DNA of 64,000 nt from Poriferisodalis sp965226645 (GCA_965226645.1 CBDDDL010000001.1:248001-312000); one strand, 5' to 3'; positions 20,820-30,336 are shown, numbered from the stretch's first letter. Made by a program: numbers and translations. Notes: generated by a model not told the origin, from the sequence alone.

Positions 20820-21602
20820 GTGAGCGCAATCGTCGGCGTTGTTCGCTTTCCGGGCACCAACTGCGATCTCGACACCGTCGACGCCTTGGCTGGGATCGGT
20901 GCGGACGCCGAAGTGCTGCCGCATGACGAGTCGTCGTTGCGACGCAGTGACGCCGTAGTGATACCGGGCGGCTTTGCCCATGGTGATTACTTACGCACAG
21001 GCGCAATCGCTCGCTTTTCCCCGGTGATGGATGCTGTGATGTCATTCGCCCGCGACGGCGGACCTGTCGTCGGAATCTGCAATGGATTCCAAGTGCTGAC
21101 GGAAGCGGGGTTGCTCGCGGGGGCACTGAGGCCAAACGCGGGGCTCGCGTTCGTGTGCCAATCGCAACGCCTCACCATGTCATCGGTAGACCACGTCCTC
21201 GGTGCGGGCCTCCAGCCTTGCGAGGAACTCAGCATTCCGATCAACCACTTTCAAGGAAACTACGTCTGTGACGGCGAAACGCTCGCGCGACTGCGGGACG
21301 ATGACCAAGTGGTGATGCGCTACGTGGGCAATCCGAACGGATCTCTTGATGACATTGCAGGTATCTGTAACGAATCCCGCAATGTCGTCGGTCTTATGCC
21401 CCACCCTGAGCGTGCATCCTCTGAGCTCTTGGGTTCTACAGACGGCAACAAGCTCTTGCGAGCATTGCTGGCTGCGGCTGTGGGAACGAACACCGCGGGC
21501 AGTCTTGACCACCGAGCCGGAGCGTCAGGAACTCATGCGGCGAACGTGATGACATCGCCGCCAGCAGCCGAGGACGCAGATGCAGCGACCCTGGCCCGTT
21601 GA
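20820..21602 (+). CDS. purQ: FGAM synthase glutaminase subunit PurQ
   Basis: Supplies ammonia from glutamine to PurL. The class I amidotransferase triad is present: Cys in VGICNGFQVL, and His and Glu in GLMPHPERASS. It starts at GTG with the usual MSAIVGVVRFPGTNCD. About 35 C-terminal residues beyond the catalytic domain are low-complexity and atypical. It converges on the small opposite-strand gene that separates it from purL. Confidence 0.95.
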   Translation: MSAIVGVVRFPGTNCDLDTVDALAGIGADAEVLPHDESSLRRSDAVVIPGGFAHGDYLRTGAIARFSPVMDAVMSFARDGGPVVGICNGFQVLTEAGLLAGALRPNAGLAFVCQSQRLTMSSVDHVLGAGLQPCEELSIPINHFQGNYVCDGETLARLRDDDQVVMRYVGNPNGSLDDIAGICNESRNVVGLMPHPERASSELLGSTDGNKLLRALLAAAVGTNTAGSLDHRAGASGTHAANVMTSPPAAEDADAATLAR

Positions 21603-21606
21603 GGCC

Positions 21607-22008
21607 TTACTGGCCCCTGCTGACACCGGCACGAGCCAGGATCTCCGGTGTCACGCTGAATTCACGCCACGTTGCGTACTGAATGCCCTTGCGTTGTCCG
21701 TAGCTCGCCGCGTGTTCGACAAATCCGGCCTCGACCGACGCCATATCGGGTTCGACCTGCAACGCTTCGATTGCGGCCTCGATATCGCGACGTTCCTGCA
21801 TCAACAGAAGGCGTTTGATGGGCTTCGCGTCAGCGATCTGAGCGTCAACCGCGTCCTTCTTTGCCGTCAGCGACTCTGGAGTCTGCTTCCGGCCCGGACG
21901 CGGACGGTGGGTCTCGAGCGCCTCAAGATAATCGCGGACGGCCGCGGTCTCGATGCGACCAACGGCTATTGCTGCCTTGTGTTCATCCGACATTGTTCGT
22001 TCTGCCAT
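21607..22008 (-). CDS. Small helical actinobacterial protein, unknown function
   Basis: A 133-residue, mostly helical charged protein with a region like RPGRKQTPESLTAKKDAVDAQIADA, a QERRDIEAAIEAL helix and the ending AASYGQRKGIQYATWREFSVTPEILARAGVSR. I recall similar unnamed proteins in actinobacteria with this SYGxRKGIxYxxWRE pattern but no established function. The start may be this ATG or the one five codons in (MSDEHKAA). It interrupts the purine genes on the opposite strand and shares its upstream region with purL. Confidence 0.72.
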   Translation of the reverse strand: MAERTMSDEHKAAIAVGRIETAAVRDYLEALETHRPRPGRKQTPESLTAKKDAVDAQIADAKPIKRLLLMQERRDIEAAIEALQVEPDMASVEAGFVEHAASYGQRKGIQYATWREFSVTPEILARAGVSRGQ

Positions 22009-22057
22009 GGGGCCTGTATATCAGGTCCGGAGCTATTTCCAAAGACTGAAGGTTGAA

Positions 22058-24343
22058 GTGTCTGCATCCACATCAGTCGAACACGATGTCCATCTTGCAT
22101 TGGGGCTCACCGACGAGGAGTACGGTCGGATCTGCGAACTATTGCAGCGCGCCCCAAATCACCTCGAACTCGCGATGTACGCCGTCATGTGGTCTGAGCA
22201 CTGTTCGTATAAATCATCGCGCCGACATCTCTCGCGCCTGCCAACGGAAGCGCCGTGGGTGCTCGTGGGACCCGGCGAGAACGCCGGAGTCGTCGATGCC
22301 GGTGATGGAATTGCGGTGGCATTGAGGATTGAGAGTCACAATCATCCGTCTGCAATTGAGCCCTACCAAGGGGCAGCGACAGGTGTCGGCGGAATCCTGC
22401 GGGACATCTTCACTATGGGTGCACGCCCGATCGCTCTCGCTGATCCGTTGCGCGTCGGCCCGCTCGACGACCCTCGAAGCAATTGGATAGCCCACGGCAT
22501 TGTGAGCGGAATCTCGGGCTACGGAAATAGCGTCGGCGTCCCGACGATTGCGGGCGAATTCGTGTCGTGCGAGACCTACCGTGGTAATCCGCTCGTCAAT
22601 GTCGCAGCCATCGGCACGATGCCGACGGATCGTCTCGTCCTCGGACAGGCCACCGAGGTGGGGAGCCTGGCCGTGCTCATGGGCGCTCTCACTGGCCGCG
22701 ACGGCATCGGAGGTGTCAGCGTGCTGGCCTCTGCCGGCTTTGCCGACGATGCCGACGATGCGGCCAAGCGGCCCAGCGTCCAAGTCGGCGATCCGTACGA
22801 GGAGAAGCGGCTGATCGAGGCATGCCTGGAGATGCTCGACGCTGGGCTCGTGGGAGGAATTCAAGACCTCGGCGGGGCCGGCTTGACGTGCGCCACCAGC
22901 GAGACAGCGTCTCGTGGCGGCACAGGCATGGAGGTGAACGTCGCTGCCGTGCCGTTGCGCCAGTCCCCGATGGAACCCTTCGAGATCATGACCTCGGAAT
23001 CGCAGGAGCGAATGCTTGCGATCGTCTCGCCGGCGTGCGTGGATGAAGTCATATCGATCTGTGCTCGCTGGGAGGTGGCCGCCACGGTGATCGGCCGCGT
23101 CACCGATGACGGCCTCTTGCGGATCCGGGACAGCGCTGACGGCGCGGCGCTCGCCGAGGTACCCGCAGCGACGCTGCATGACGAAGCTCCGTCCTACGAC
23201 CGTCCGTTGCGACGTCCGGCGGATTTCGACGCTCGCCGTGAGCTCGATCCCGCCGCGCTGGCCGTGGGCGACGACGCCGACTGCGCCGCAGACCTGCTGG
23301 CCATGCTGGCCGACCCCACCTGGGTGTACCGGCAATACGACCACCAGCTGTTCCTGAACACCGTGGTGGGCCCTGGCGCGGATGCGACCTTGCTCCGACT
23401 GCGGGATCCTCGAACCGGAAAGTTCACCGGTCGAGGACTCGGCATCACGACCGACGGCAACCACCGCTGGTGTCATGCCGATCCCCGTCGCGGCACTGCC
23501 ATGATCGTGGTGGAGTCGGCGCTCAACCTGGCGTGTGTGGGAGCCGATCCGCTCGCCATCGTGAACTGTCTCAACTTCGGCAATCCGACCCATCCCGAGG
23601 TCATGTGGCAACTTTCGGAGTCCATCGATGGCATGTCGGACGCATGCGTCGCACTCGGAGTGCCGGTCGTCGGCGGGAATGTCAGCCTCTACAACGAGAC
23701 CAATGGCAGCGACATCGCTCCGACGCCCGTGGTGTGCATGATCGGCCTGCACCCAGACCTCGCCCGACGTCCGGCCATCACCGACGCGCAGCCTGGTCAC
23801 GAGCTCGTCCTGCTCGGGGATGCGGGTGACAGCGGATTCTCGACTGTGCCCCTCGGAGGCAGCCGATGGGCGTGGGAACGTGCGGGCTGCCGCGACGGAG
23901 CGCTGCCTTCGCTCGATCTCGACGAGGCAGCGGCGACCGCTCGTTTCGTGGCCAGCGGAGTCCGCGGCGGCATGTTCGCAGCGATTCATGACGTGTCTGA
24001 CGGCGGCATCGCCGTTGCGCTCGCGGAAATGTGCTGCCGTAACCGGCTTGGAGCACAGGCGCGCGTGCCCCCGCTGGGGCCGACGGCCCCTGCAGTGAGG
24101 GCCCTCTTCGCGGAACCGCCTGGGCGAGTCCTTGCAGCGGTCGATCCCGCACAGGCGGATCGCACGCGAGCTGCGGCACTCCACGCGGGCGTGGGCTGGC
24201 GGAGCGTGGGACGGTTCGGAGGTGAGCGTCTGCGGATCGGACGCGACATCACAACGTCGTGGGATGTGGATCTCGACGTGAACGAGGTGATCGAGCGCTG
24301 GGGTGGAGCGTTGTCGAGCGCCTTGGAAGGCGTCACGTCGTGA
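22058..24343 (+). CDS. purL: FGAM synthase catalytic subunit PurL
   Basis: ATP-dependent amidation of FGAR. The 761-residue small-type PurL has MWSEHCSYKSSRRHL near the N-terminus, the IESHNHPSAIEPYQGAATG loop, LGGAGLTCATSE, and the second half-repeat with NCLNFGNPTHPEVMWQ and HDVSDGGIAVALAEM. The GTG at 22058 (MSASTSVEHD) has AAGG six bases upstream and is preferred over upstream starts that would run into the divergent gene. It overlaps purF by GTGA. Confidence 0.94.
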   Translation: MSASTSVEHDVHLALGLTDEEYGRICELLQRAPNHLELAMYAVMWSEHCSYKSSRRHLSRLPTEAPWVLVGPGENAGVVDAGDGIAVALRIESHNHPSAIEPYQGAATGVGGILRDIFTMGARPIALADPLRVGPLDDPRSNWIAHGIVSGISGYGNSVGVPTIAGEFVSCETYRGNPLVNVAAIGTMPTDRLVLGQATEVGSLAVLMGALTGRDGIGGVSVLASAGFADDADDAAKRPSVQVGDPYEEKRLIEACLEMLDAGLVGGIQDLGGAGLTCATSETASRGGTGMEVNVAAVPLRQSPMEPFEIMTSESQERMLAIVSPACVDEVISICARWEVAATVIGRVTDDGLLRIRDSADGAALAEVPAATLHDEAPSYDRPLRRPADFDARRELDPAALAVGDDADCAADLLAMLADPTWVYRQYDHQLFLNTVVGPGADATLLRLRDPRTGKFTGRGLGITTDGNHRWCHADPRRGTAMIVVESALNLACVGADPLAIVNCLNFGNPTHPEVMWQLSESIDGMSDACVALGVPVVGGNVSLYNETNGSDIAPTPVVCMIGLHPDLARRPAITDAQPGHELVLLGDAGDSGFSTVPLGGSRWAWERAGCRDGALPSLDLDEAAATARFVASGVRGGMFAAIHDVSDGGIAVALAEMCCRNRLGAQARVPPLGPTAPAVRALFAEPPGRVLAAVDPAQADRTRAAALHAGVGWRSVGRFGGERLRIGRDITTSWDVDLDVNEVIERWGGALSSALEGVTS

Positions 24344-25923
24344 AGGACATCGTGATCGAGACCGGGAACGAGACCGGGATTTCCGACGGAGTCGAGCCCA
24401 CGAAGCCACGTGAGGCCTGTGGCGTCTTCGGCGTCTACGCGCCCGGCGGACCGGCCGCGTACCTGAGCTACTTGGGCCTGTACGCCCTGCAGCACCGGGG
24501 CCAGGAATCGGCAGGCATCGCGGTGTCCGACGGCACCCACATCACGGTGGTCAAGGACATGGGGTTGGTCGCCAGCGCCTTCGACGACCGGGTGCTGGCC
24601 GGACTCGAAGGCCACCTCGCCATCGGTCACACTCGCTACTCCACGACTGGTTCGAGTTCGTGGCGAGCCTCGCAGCCCTTCTACCGCGGACTCGAAGGCA
24701 CCGAGTTCGCGCTCGGCCACAACGGAAACCTCACCAACACCGCGGAGCTGGCGTCCGATGCCGGGATGCTGGACGGTGTCATGACCAGCGACAGCGATCT
24801 CGTCGCAGAATTGATCGCTCAGCGCATCGCGACGGAGTCGCGAGCATCGCGCGCTCACCCACGTGAATCCGTGACCCGCGCACTGGTTGACGTGCTGCGG
24901 CGTCTGCGCGGCGGTTTCACCTTCGTCGTCGCCGATCGCGACCGGCTGATCGGCATTCGCGACCCCCACGGCATCTGGCCGCTGTGCCTCGGACGCCTCA
25001 GCGATGAAGACGCTGGAGGCGGCTGGGTACTCGCGTCGGAGAGCCCGGCGCTGGACACCGTGGGCGCGACCTTCGAGCGCGAGGTGCGGCCTGGCGAGAT
25101 GGTGCTCATCGATGCAGCCGGCTGCCGTTCAATCTGGCCGTTCGCGCAAGACGGCGCGGCGAGCGGGGCCGCTGGCGCGGACCCGCGGTTGTGCATTTTC
25201 GAGTTCGTCTATTTCTCGCGACCCGACACCATGCTGGCTGGCCAGAACGTGCATGCCGCCCGCCAGCGCATGGGCGCCTATCTCGCACTCAATGCCCCGG
25301 TCCCTGCCGACATGGTGATGCCCGTGCCCGAGTCGGGCATCCCGGCCGCGCAGGGGTATGCGCGCAGCAGCGGCATCGCCTACGGCGACGGCCTTGTGAA
25401 GAACCGCTACATCGGCCGCACGTTCATCGCGCCGAATCAGCTCGTGCGATCGCTGGGAGTGCGAACGAAGCTGAATGCGATCCGTCCCAACATCTCCGGA
25501 CAGCGGCTTGTTGTCGTGGACGATTCGATCGTACGCGGCACCACCACTCGGTCGATCGTGGAAATGCTGCGAGCAGCAGGTGCCGCGGAGGTGCACATGC
25601 GCATTTCCTCGCCGCCCTACCGGTGGCCATGCTTCTACGGCATGGACACCGGCACCTCCGAAGAGCTGTTGGCGGCGAACCGCGATCTGACTGCCATCGA
25701 GTCCTACCTCGGCGTCGACTCGTTGGCGTACTTGACGCTCTCTCAGCTCATCGACGCCACTGGCGTGCCCGGGGGCGGCTTCTGCCACGCGTGCCTGACG
25801 GGGGAGTATCCGGTGGAGATCGGCGGCCAGGCGCGCGCCGAGTTGTTCGGCGATCACAGCAACGAGCTCAGCCGGTCGATGATCGCAACCGGCAGCGTCC
25901 AGACCGGCGCCACCGCGCTGTGA
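24340..25923 (+). CDS. purF: Amidophosphoribosyltransferase
   Basis: Commits PRPP to purine synthesis. The precursor has a 26-residue propeptide before the nucleophile Cys27 (REACGVFGVYAP). QHRGQESAGI and the PRPP loop VVVDDSIVRGTT are present. Four cysteines at the positions ligating the 4Fe-4S cluster in the Bacillus-type enzyme are kept (LCIFEFVYF, RWPCFYGMD, GGFCHACLTGEYP), which implies an oxygen-sensitive regulated enzyme. GTGA overlaps purL; 527 residues. Confidence 0.96.
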   Translation: MKDIVIETGNETGISDGVEPTKPREACGVFGVYAPGGPAAYLSYLGLYALQHRGQESAGIAVSDGTHITVVKDMGLVASAFDDRVLAGLEGHLAIGHTRYSTTGSSSWRASQPFYRGLEGTEFALGHNGNLTNTAELASDAGMLDGVMTSDSDLVAELIAQRIATESRASRAHPRESVTRALVDVLRRLRGGFTFVVADRDRLIGIRDPHGIWPLCLGRLSDEDAGGGWVLASESPALDTVGATFEREVRPGEMVLIDAAGCRSIWPFAQDGAASGAAGADPRLCIFEFVYFSRPDTMLAGQNVHAARQRMGAYLALNAPVPADMVMPVPESGIPAAQGYARSSGIAYGDGLVKNRYIGRTFIAPNQLVRSLGVRTKLNAIRPNISGQRLVVVDDSIVRGTTTRSIVEMLRAAGAAEVHMRISSPPYRWPCFYGMDTGTSEELLAANRDLTAIESYLGVDSLAYLTLSQLIDATGVPGGGFCHACLTGEYPVEIGGQARAELFGDHSNELSRSMIATGSVQTGATAL

Positions 25924-27008
25924 TGCCCGATCAGATGCCCCGTCAAACTGACGCAACGGCACCGCTCACGTATGCGGACGCAGGCGTCAGCATCGCTGCG
26001 GGGGACACCGCAGTCCGCCGGCTCGCCCCGCACGCGCGCAGCACATTCGGACCCGAGGTGCTGACTGACATCGGAGCCTTCGCAGCGGTAACTGCACTCC
26101 CCGCTGGCTTCAACGAACCCGTCCTGGTCACCGCCAATGACGGTGCGGGCACCAAGCCGATCGTCGCTGCGGCCCTCGGTCGCTGGGACACGATCGGGAT
26201 TGACGTGGTCGCGATGTGCGTTGACGACATCGCGCCGTTGGGCGCAACTCCGCTGCTGTTTCACGACCAGATCACTGCGGGCTGCCTCGACCCCGATGTC
26301 GTCGAGCAGATTGTTGTCGGCTTAGCCGGCGGCTGTCGCACCGCGGGATGCGCGCTCGTCGGCGGCGAACTGGCAGAGCATCCTGATTCGCTTGCGGCAG
26401 GCGACTACGACATCGCCGGCTTCGTCGTCGGTATTGCCGAGCGGGACCAGCTAAGGAAGCCGCTCGATCCTGAGCCAGCCGTGCTCGTGGGACTGGCTTC
26501 GGGCGGTCTGCGCTGCAATGGCTACAGCCTCGCTCGCCGCGTCCTGCTTGGCCGCGACGCGCGACCCGGTGCCGCCCAGCTCTGTGAGCCGGCTTGGCCG
26601 GGCGCGGATTGTTCAATGGGCGACGAGCTGCTGCGACCCTCGATCATCTATGCCCCCACGGTGCTCGCGCTCTTCGAGCGTTGCGGCGCACGCGGTGCCG
26701 CCCACATCACGGGCGGCGGTCTCGCGGCGAACATCGCTCGCATGCTGGGACCCGAGACCGACGCAGTCGTGCGCCGGGGCTGCTGGCCCGTGCCGGCGAT
26801 CTTCGAACGCATCGCCAGTGCGGGCCCCGTCGAACCAGACGAGATGGAGCTGGTCTTCAACCTGGGCATCGGGATGGTGGTGGCGATCCCGCCGGACCGC
26901 GTCGACGCCGCGTTGGAGCTGATCCACCGCGCGGATCACGAGGCTTGGGTGATCGGCGAGACCCTGTCGGGGAGCGGCACAGCTCGACTGACGACTTCCG
27001 ATGGCTAG
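25923..27008 (+). CDS. purM: AIR synthetase PurM
   Basis: Cyclises FGAM to AIR. The ATG shares one base with the purF stop (TGATG). At 361 residues it is full length, with motifs somewhat divergent from the family norm: TANDGAGTKP for TDGVGTK, CVDDIAPLGATPLLFHD, GGELAEHPDS for GGETAEMPG, GLRCNGYSLAR and HITGGGLAANIAR. It is the last purine gene of the run. Confidence 0.92.
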   Translation: MPDQMPRQTDATAPLTYADAGVSIAAGDTAVRRLAPHARSTFGPEVLTDIGAFAAVTALPAGFNEPVLVTANDGAGTKPIVAAALGRWDTIGIDVVAMCVDDIAPLGATPLLFHDQITAGCLDPDVVEQIVVGLAGGCRTAGCALVGGELAEHPDSLAAGDYDIAGFVVGIAERDQLRKPLDPEPAVLVGLASGGLRCNGYSLARRVLLGRDARPGAAQLCEPAWPGADCSMGDELLRPSIIYAPTVLALFERCGARGAAHITGGGLAANIARMLGPETDAVVRRGCWPVPAIFERIASAGPVEPDEMELVFNLGIGMVVAIPPDRVDAALELIHRADHEAWVIGETLSGSGTARLTTSDG

Positions 27009-27151
27009 TTGCGGTTTGGTAGACCCAGCACCGTGAGCACGTCCACGTTGCAACCTGACCCCAGCTTGGATCCCACCCGAGCGGTCCAGGCTCGCGCGGG
27101 CTCCGACGTCGCCCAATACCCTCCTGCGCCATTGCCGCGTCTGGAGCAACG

Positions 27152-28573
27152 ATGTCGCAAACCGCTGGGTCCCGACCCACCGCCGCTTTCTCCGCCACGC
27201 TCGAAGTCGAGCTGGCTCACGTACCCGGCACGCTTGGTCGGCTGTGCATGGCCATCGGCGATGTCGGGGGCAACATCCAGAGCCTCGACGGTTTCACGAT
27301 CATGCAAGGAACCCTGACCCAGCACATCGTCGTGGACGCTTCCAGCGAGGCCCACATCGCCCAGATCTGCGCGGCGGTGAACGGCCTCGAAGGCATCACT
27401 GTCATCTCCGCGCGGGACCGCACCTTCGATCTTCATGACGGAGGCAAGCTCGAGACGGTCAGTCGCATCCCGCTGCGCAATGCCGACGACCTGTCGATGG
27501 CCTATACACCGGGTGTCGCGCGTGTCTGCCGTGCCATCGCCGAATCGCCCGAGCGCGTGCACGACCTGACGATCAAGCGCAACACGGTGGCGATCGTGAG
27601 CGATGGCTCCGCCGTGCTCGGCCTCGGCAACATCGGCCCTGCTGCGGCGATGCCGGTGATGGAGGGCAAGGCGCTGCTGTTCAAGGAGTTCGCAGGGGTT
27701 GACGCGTTCCCGATCTGCCTGGACGTGAACGATCCCAGCGAGATCGTCGAGACCGTCATCCGGCTGGCGCCCACGTTCGGCGGCATCAACCTCGAGGACA
27801 TCGCTGCACCTGGAGCCTTCGAGGTCGAAGAGGCACTCCGTGCTGCGCTTGACATCCCCGTGTTCCATGACGACCAGCACGGCACCGCCGTGGTGGCGCT
27901 GGCCGCGCTCGAGAACTCGGCGCGCATCCTCGGCAAGGAAATGGCGAATCTGCGCTGCGTCATCCTGGGCGCTGGCGCCGCCGGTGTCGCAACAGCCAAG
28001 ATCCTGCTCGGCGCGGGCATCGGCGACGTGATTGCGTGCGACCGCAAGGGCACCATCCACCCCGGACGCACTGACTTGAATCACTCAAAGGCGTGGCTTG
28101 CGGCCAACACCAACGTCGATCGCGTAGCGGGTTCGGTGTCCGACGCGATGGCTGGTGCTGATGTGTTCTTGGGCCTGAGCGGTCCTGGCCTCATCACGCG
28201 CGCCGATGTCGAGACGATGGCCGAGCGGCCGATCGTGTTTGCGATGGCCAATCCCGATCCCGAGATCCTGCCCGACGAAATCTCCGACATTGTCGGCGTC
28301 ATGGCGACAGGTCGCAGCGATTACCCCAACCAGATCAACAACGTGCTCGCATTCCCGGGGATCTTCCGCGGTGCATTCGACGCTGGCGCCACGGACATCA
28401 CCGAGAACATGAAGATCGCGGCAGCCGACGCCATCGCAGCCGCGGTGTCCAGCGACGATCTCAGTCCTGATCTCGTCATCCCGACCGCATTCGACCGCTC
28501 GGTGGTGCCGGCTGTTGCGAGCGCGGTGGCGACGGCCGCAATCAGCGACGGCGTCACGCGCCCCGCCCGCTAG
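27152..28573 (+). CDS. Malic enzyme with N-terminal ACT domain
   Basis: Oxidative decarboxylation of malate to pyruvate. Residues about 12-90 form an ACT-type domain (LEVELAHVPGTLGRLCMAIGDVGGNI), likely an allosteric amino-acid sensor. The catalytic part follows: YTPGVARVCRAIAE, IVSDGSAVLGLGNIGP, the metal site region FHDDQHGTAVVALAAL, and the NAD(P) loop ILGAGAAGVATAKILL. At 473 residues it is the short bacterial form. Cofactor preference cannot be read reliably. It is transcribed after purM across 143 bases in which I see no gene. Confidence 0.92.
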   Translation: MSQTAGSRPTAAFSATLEVELAHVPGTLGRLCMAIGDVGGNIQSLDGFTIMQGTLTQHIVVDASSEAHIAQICAAVNGLEGITVISARDRTFDLHDGGKLETVSRIPLRNADDLSMAYTPGVARVCRAIAESPERVHDLTIKRNTVAIVSDGSAVLGLGNIGPAAAMPVMEGKALLFKEFAGVDAFPICLDVNDPSEIVETVIRLAPTFGGINLEDIAAPGAFEVEEALRAALDIPVFHDDQHGTAVVALAALENSARILGKEMANLRCVILGAGAAGVATAKILLGAGIGDVIACDRKGTIHPGRTDLNHSKAWLAANTNVDRVAGSVSDAMAGADVFLGLSGPGLITRADVETMAERPIVFAMANPDPEILPDEISDIVGVMATGRSDYPNQINNVLAFPGIFRGAFDAGATDITENMKIAAADAIAAAVSSDDLSPDLVIPTAFDRSVVPAVASAVATAAISDGVTRPAR

Positions 28574-28644
28574 AGCTCGTGGGCCTGGCGTAGCTCCGCC
28601 CTTCTATTGCCGCGAGCGCGGCGGAGCCGTCCGCTCGCAAAAAG

Positions 28645-28717
28645 TGGTCGGGACCGGCGTCGATCCGGTGACCTCACGCTTTTCAGGCGCGCGCTCTGCC
28701 AACTGAGCTACCCGACC
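28645..28717 (-). tRNA. tRNA-Phe(GAA)
   Basis: Minus-strand cloverleaf with acceptor GGTCGGG/CCCGACC, D arm TAGCTCAGTTGGCAGAGC, anticodon loop CTGAAAA (GAA) and T arm CCGGATCGACGCCGG. CCA is not encoded. It lies one base downstream of tRNA-Asp, so the two are co-transcribed. Together the tRNAs account for most of the 325-base region between the malic enzyme gene and the glycosylase gene. Confidence 0.95.
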
Positions 28718-28718
28718 G

Positions 28719-28793
28719 CGGTCCCGACGGGATTTGAACCCGCGACCTCTGGCTTGACAGGCCAGCGTGAACTCCAGACTTCACCACGGGACC
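28719..28793 (-). tRNA. tRNA-Asp(GTC)
   Basis: Minus-strand cloverleaf with acceptor GGTCCCG/CGGGACC, anticodon stem CTGGC/GCCAG with loop CTGTCAA (GTC), and T arm CGGGTTCAAATCCCG. Discriminator G; CCA is not encoded. It is first in the Asp-Phe pair. Confidence 0.95.
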
Positions 28794-28898
28794 ATTCGTG
28801 CCGCCTGAAGCCGGAGCCTCAGGCGAAACAAGATGCGCAACGATAGCGACCTCGCCGCGGAATCTGCGCTGAGAATCCGTGCTGGGCCCCACAGCGAA

Positions 28899-30041
28899 TC
28901 AATGAGTGTTTGTGGCTGTGCGCAAGCGGTCCGCCAGGTCGCCGCCGCGGGCGACATCGACGCCGGTGGCACCGCACCACGCAGCCAGCGAACGCAGCTC
29001 TGTTGCTAGTGCTTCGAGCGCCTCTGCCTCGGCGACGCTCCCGGACTGCGGCCAGGTTCGGGGTTCGGACCACGCGGCGGGCACTTCAAGCCGACACGCT
29101 GCACGGTCGAAGCGCAGATCCAGTCGAGCGACGAGTTGGTCGGCATGCAGGAACGGCAGGACGAAATAGCCGAAGCGACGCTTGGCTTTGGGCGTGTAGA
29201 TCTCGATGCGGTAGTGGAAGCCGAACAGCCGCTCGGTCCTCGGGCGATGCCACACCAGGGGATCGAAGGGGCTGAGCAGCACCGAACGGGAACGCTTGCG
29301 AGCGAGCCGCACACCTGCAGGCACGTACGCGGGGCGATCCCAGCCGTCGACCGCCGCTTCGCAGAGGGTTCCGTCCTCGGTGAGTTCGCGCAAGCGCGCG
29401 GGAGCACTGCGTTTGGGCAGTCGGTGATAGTCGATGAGGTCGTCGGCTGTGGCAACGCCGAGACACTCCGCCGCCTGCAGTAGCAACGTCCGGTGCGCCT
29501 CCGCCTCGCCGATGTCGCGTGCGAGCACGTCGTCGGGCAGCACCCGTTCGATCAGGTCGTAACGCCGCGTGAAGCCAACCCGCGCGGCCACACCGACGTG
29601 CCCGGTCCAGAACAGCCACGCCAGTGCCATCTTCCCTTTGCTGCGCGTGCCCCACGGGCCGCGAACGCCGGGTCCCCAGCCCATTGCCGTGTCCAGTTCC
29701 GACGATGTGGCTGGCCCGTTGTCGGCGAGCCATGCCGTCGCGTCGTCGATGCGAGCTCGTTCGTCTCGCCCGAAGCGCGCGTACCCGCTCCACATCTCGC
29801 CTTCGGCGCCCCGCCGCATGCGCCAGCGGTACAGCGGCCAGTCGCGGACCCGAACGAACGAGGCCTCATGCCCCCAGTACTCGGTCAGCTCCCGCCGCTG
29901 CGCCTGCCGCGGGTACGCCGCCTGCTCCAGCAGTCTCAGTGCGGTGTCACCCCTGCCGTCAAGGCGCGCTCGCAGAACGAGCAGATGCGAGCGCGCCAAG
30001 ACGTTCACTGCATCGATCTGCAACAGCCCCAGCCAGTTCAT
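28899..30041 (-). CDS. YcaQ/AlkX-like winged-helix DNA glycosylase
   Basis: Member of the HTH_42 family of alkylpurine/crosslink DNA glycosylases. LLQIDAVNVLARSHL contains the QxD signature of the AlkX branch (AlkZ has QxQ). Further family features are LTEYWGHEAS, three winged-helix regions and the LLSPFDPLVWHRPRTERLFGFHYRIEIY block. The first ATG (30041) lies only just before the catalytic motif. About 35 residues resembling the normal N-terminus (ARRLAVAAQGL...DARHLRRA) are encoded upstream in frame, with no ATG, GTG or TTG, so the true start is unresolved. Confidence 0.82.
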   Translation of the reverse strand: MNWLGLLQIDAVNVLARSHLLVLRARLDGRGDTALRLLEQAAYPRQAQRRELTEYWGHEASFVRVRDWPLYRWRMRRGAEGEMWSGYARFGRDERARIDDATAWLADNGPATSSELDTAMGWGPGVRGPWGTRSKGKMALAWLFWTGHVGVAARVGFTRRYDLIERVLPDDVLARDIGEAEAHRTLLLQAAECLGVATADDLIDYHRLPKRSAPARLRELTEDGTLCEAAVDGWDRPAYVPAGVRLARKRSRSVLLSPFDPLVWHRPRTERLFGFHYRIEIYTPKAKRRFGYFVLPFLHADQLVARLDLRFDRAACRLEVPAAWSEPRTWPQSGSVAEAEALEALATELRSLAAWCGATGVDVARGGDLADRLRTATNTH

Positions 30042-30171
30042 GGCGCGACGCAGATGCCGCGCGTCGAGCCGACCTCCAGGGAGCGGGGCCGCCAGCCCTT
30101 GTGCTGCGACGGCCAGCCGTCGAGCGGCACCCGCCGAGAGCCGCAGAGGCTTTGGGCTCAGCGGTTTTCTT

Positions 30172-30336
30172 TCAGCGCTCTTCTTTGAAAATGACGTGCC
30201 GGCGCAGGACCGGGTCGTACTTGCGAAGTTCGAGCCGGTCGCGCGTGTTCGTCTTGTTCTTGCGCGTCGTGTACGTGTAGCCGGTGCCCTCGGTGGACTT
30301 CAGCTTGACGATCGGTCGCTTGTCGCTCTTGGGCAT
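30172..30336 (-). CDS. rpmG: Ribosomal protein L33, cysteine-free form
   Basis: A 54-residue large-subunit protein, MPKSDKRPIVKLKSTEGTGY to the RRHVIFKEER end. It has no CxxC pairs, so it is the zinc-independent (C-) type. The ATG shares one base with the rpmB stop (TGATG), giving an rpmB-rpmG operon. In actinobacteria such C- pairs are often Zur-controlled; I see no Zur-like palindrome upstream. Confidence 0.95.
   Translation of the reverse strand: MPKSDKRPIVKLKSTEGTGYTYTTRKNKTNTRDRLELRKYDPVLRRHVIFKEER

Noticed and set aside
22013..22025. CCTGTATATCAGG as an operator palindrome between the antisense gene and purL
   Set aside because: Only four-base arms match and the centre is not symmetric; more likely just AT-rich promoter sequence.
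22214..24409. 731-codon open frame antisense to purL
   Set aside because: It mirrors the codon periodicity of purL on the opposite strand of GC-rich DNA, shows no domain and has a biased Arg/His composition; same reasoning for long antisense frames at 11796-13790 (clpB), 6413-8218 (dnaK) and 2440-4008.
27009..27317. Short frame between purM and the malic enzyme gene
   Set aside because: It overlaps the ACT-domain coding sequence in another frame, lacks a ribosome-binding site and is low-complexity Pro/Arg/Ser.
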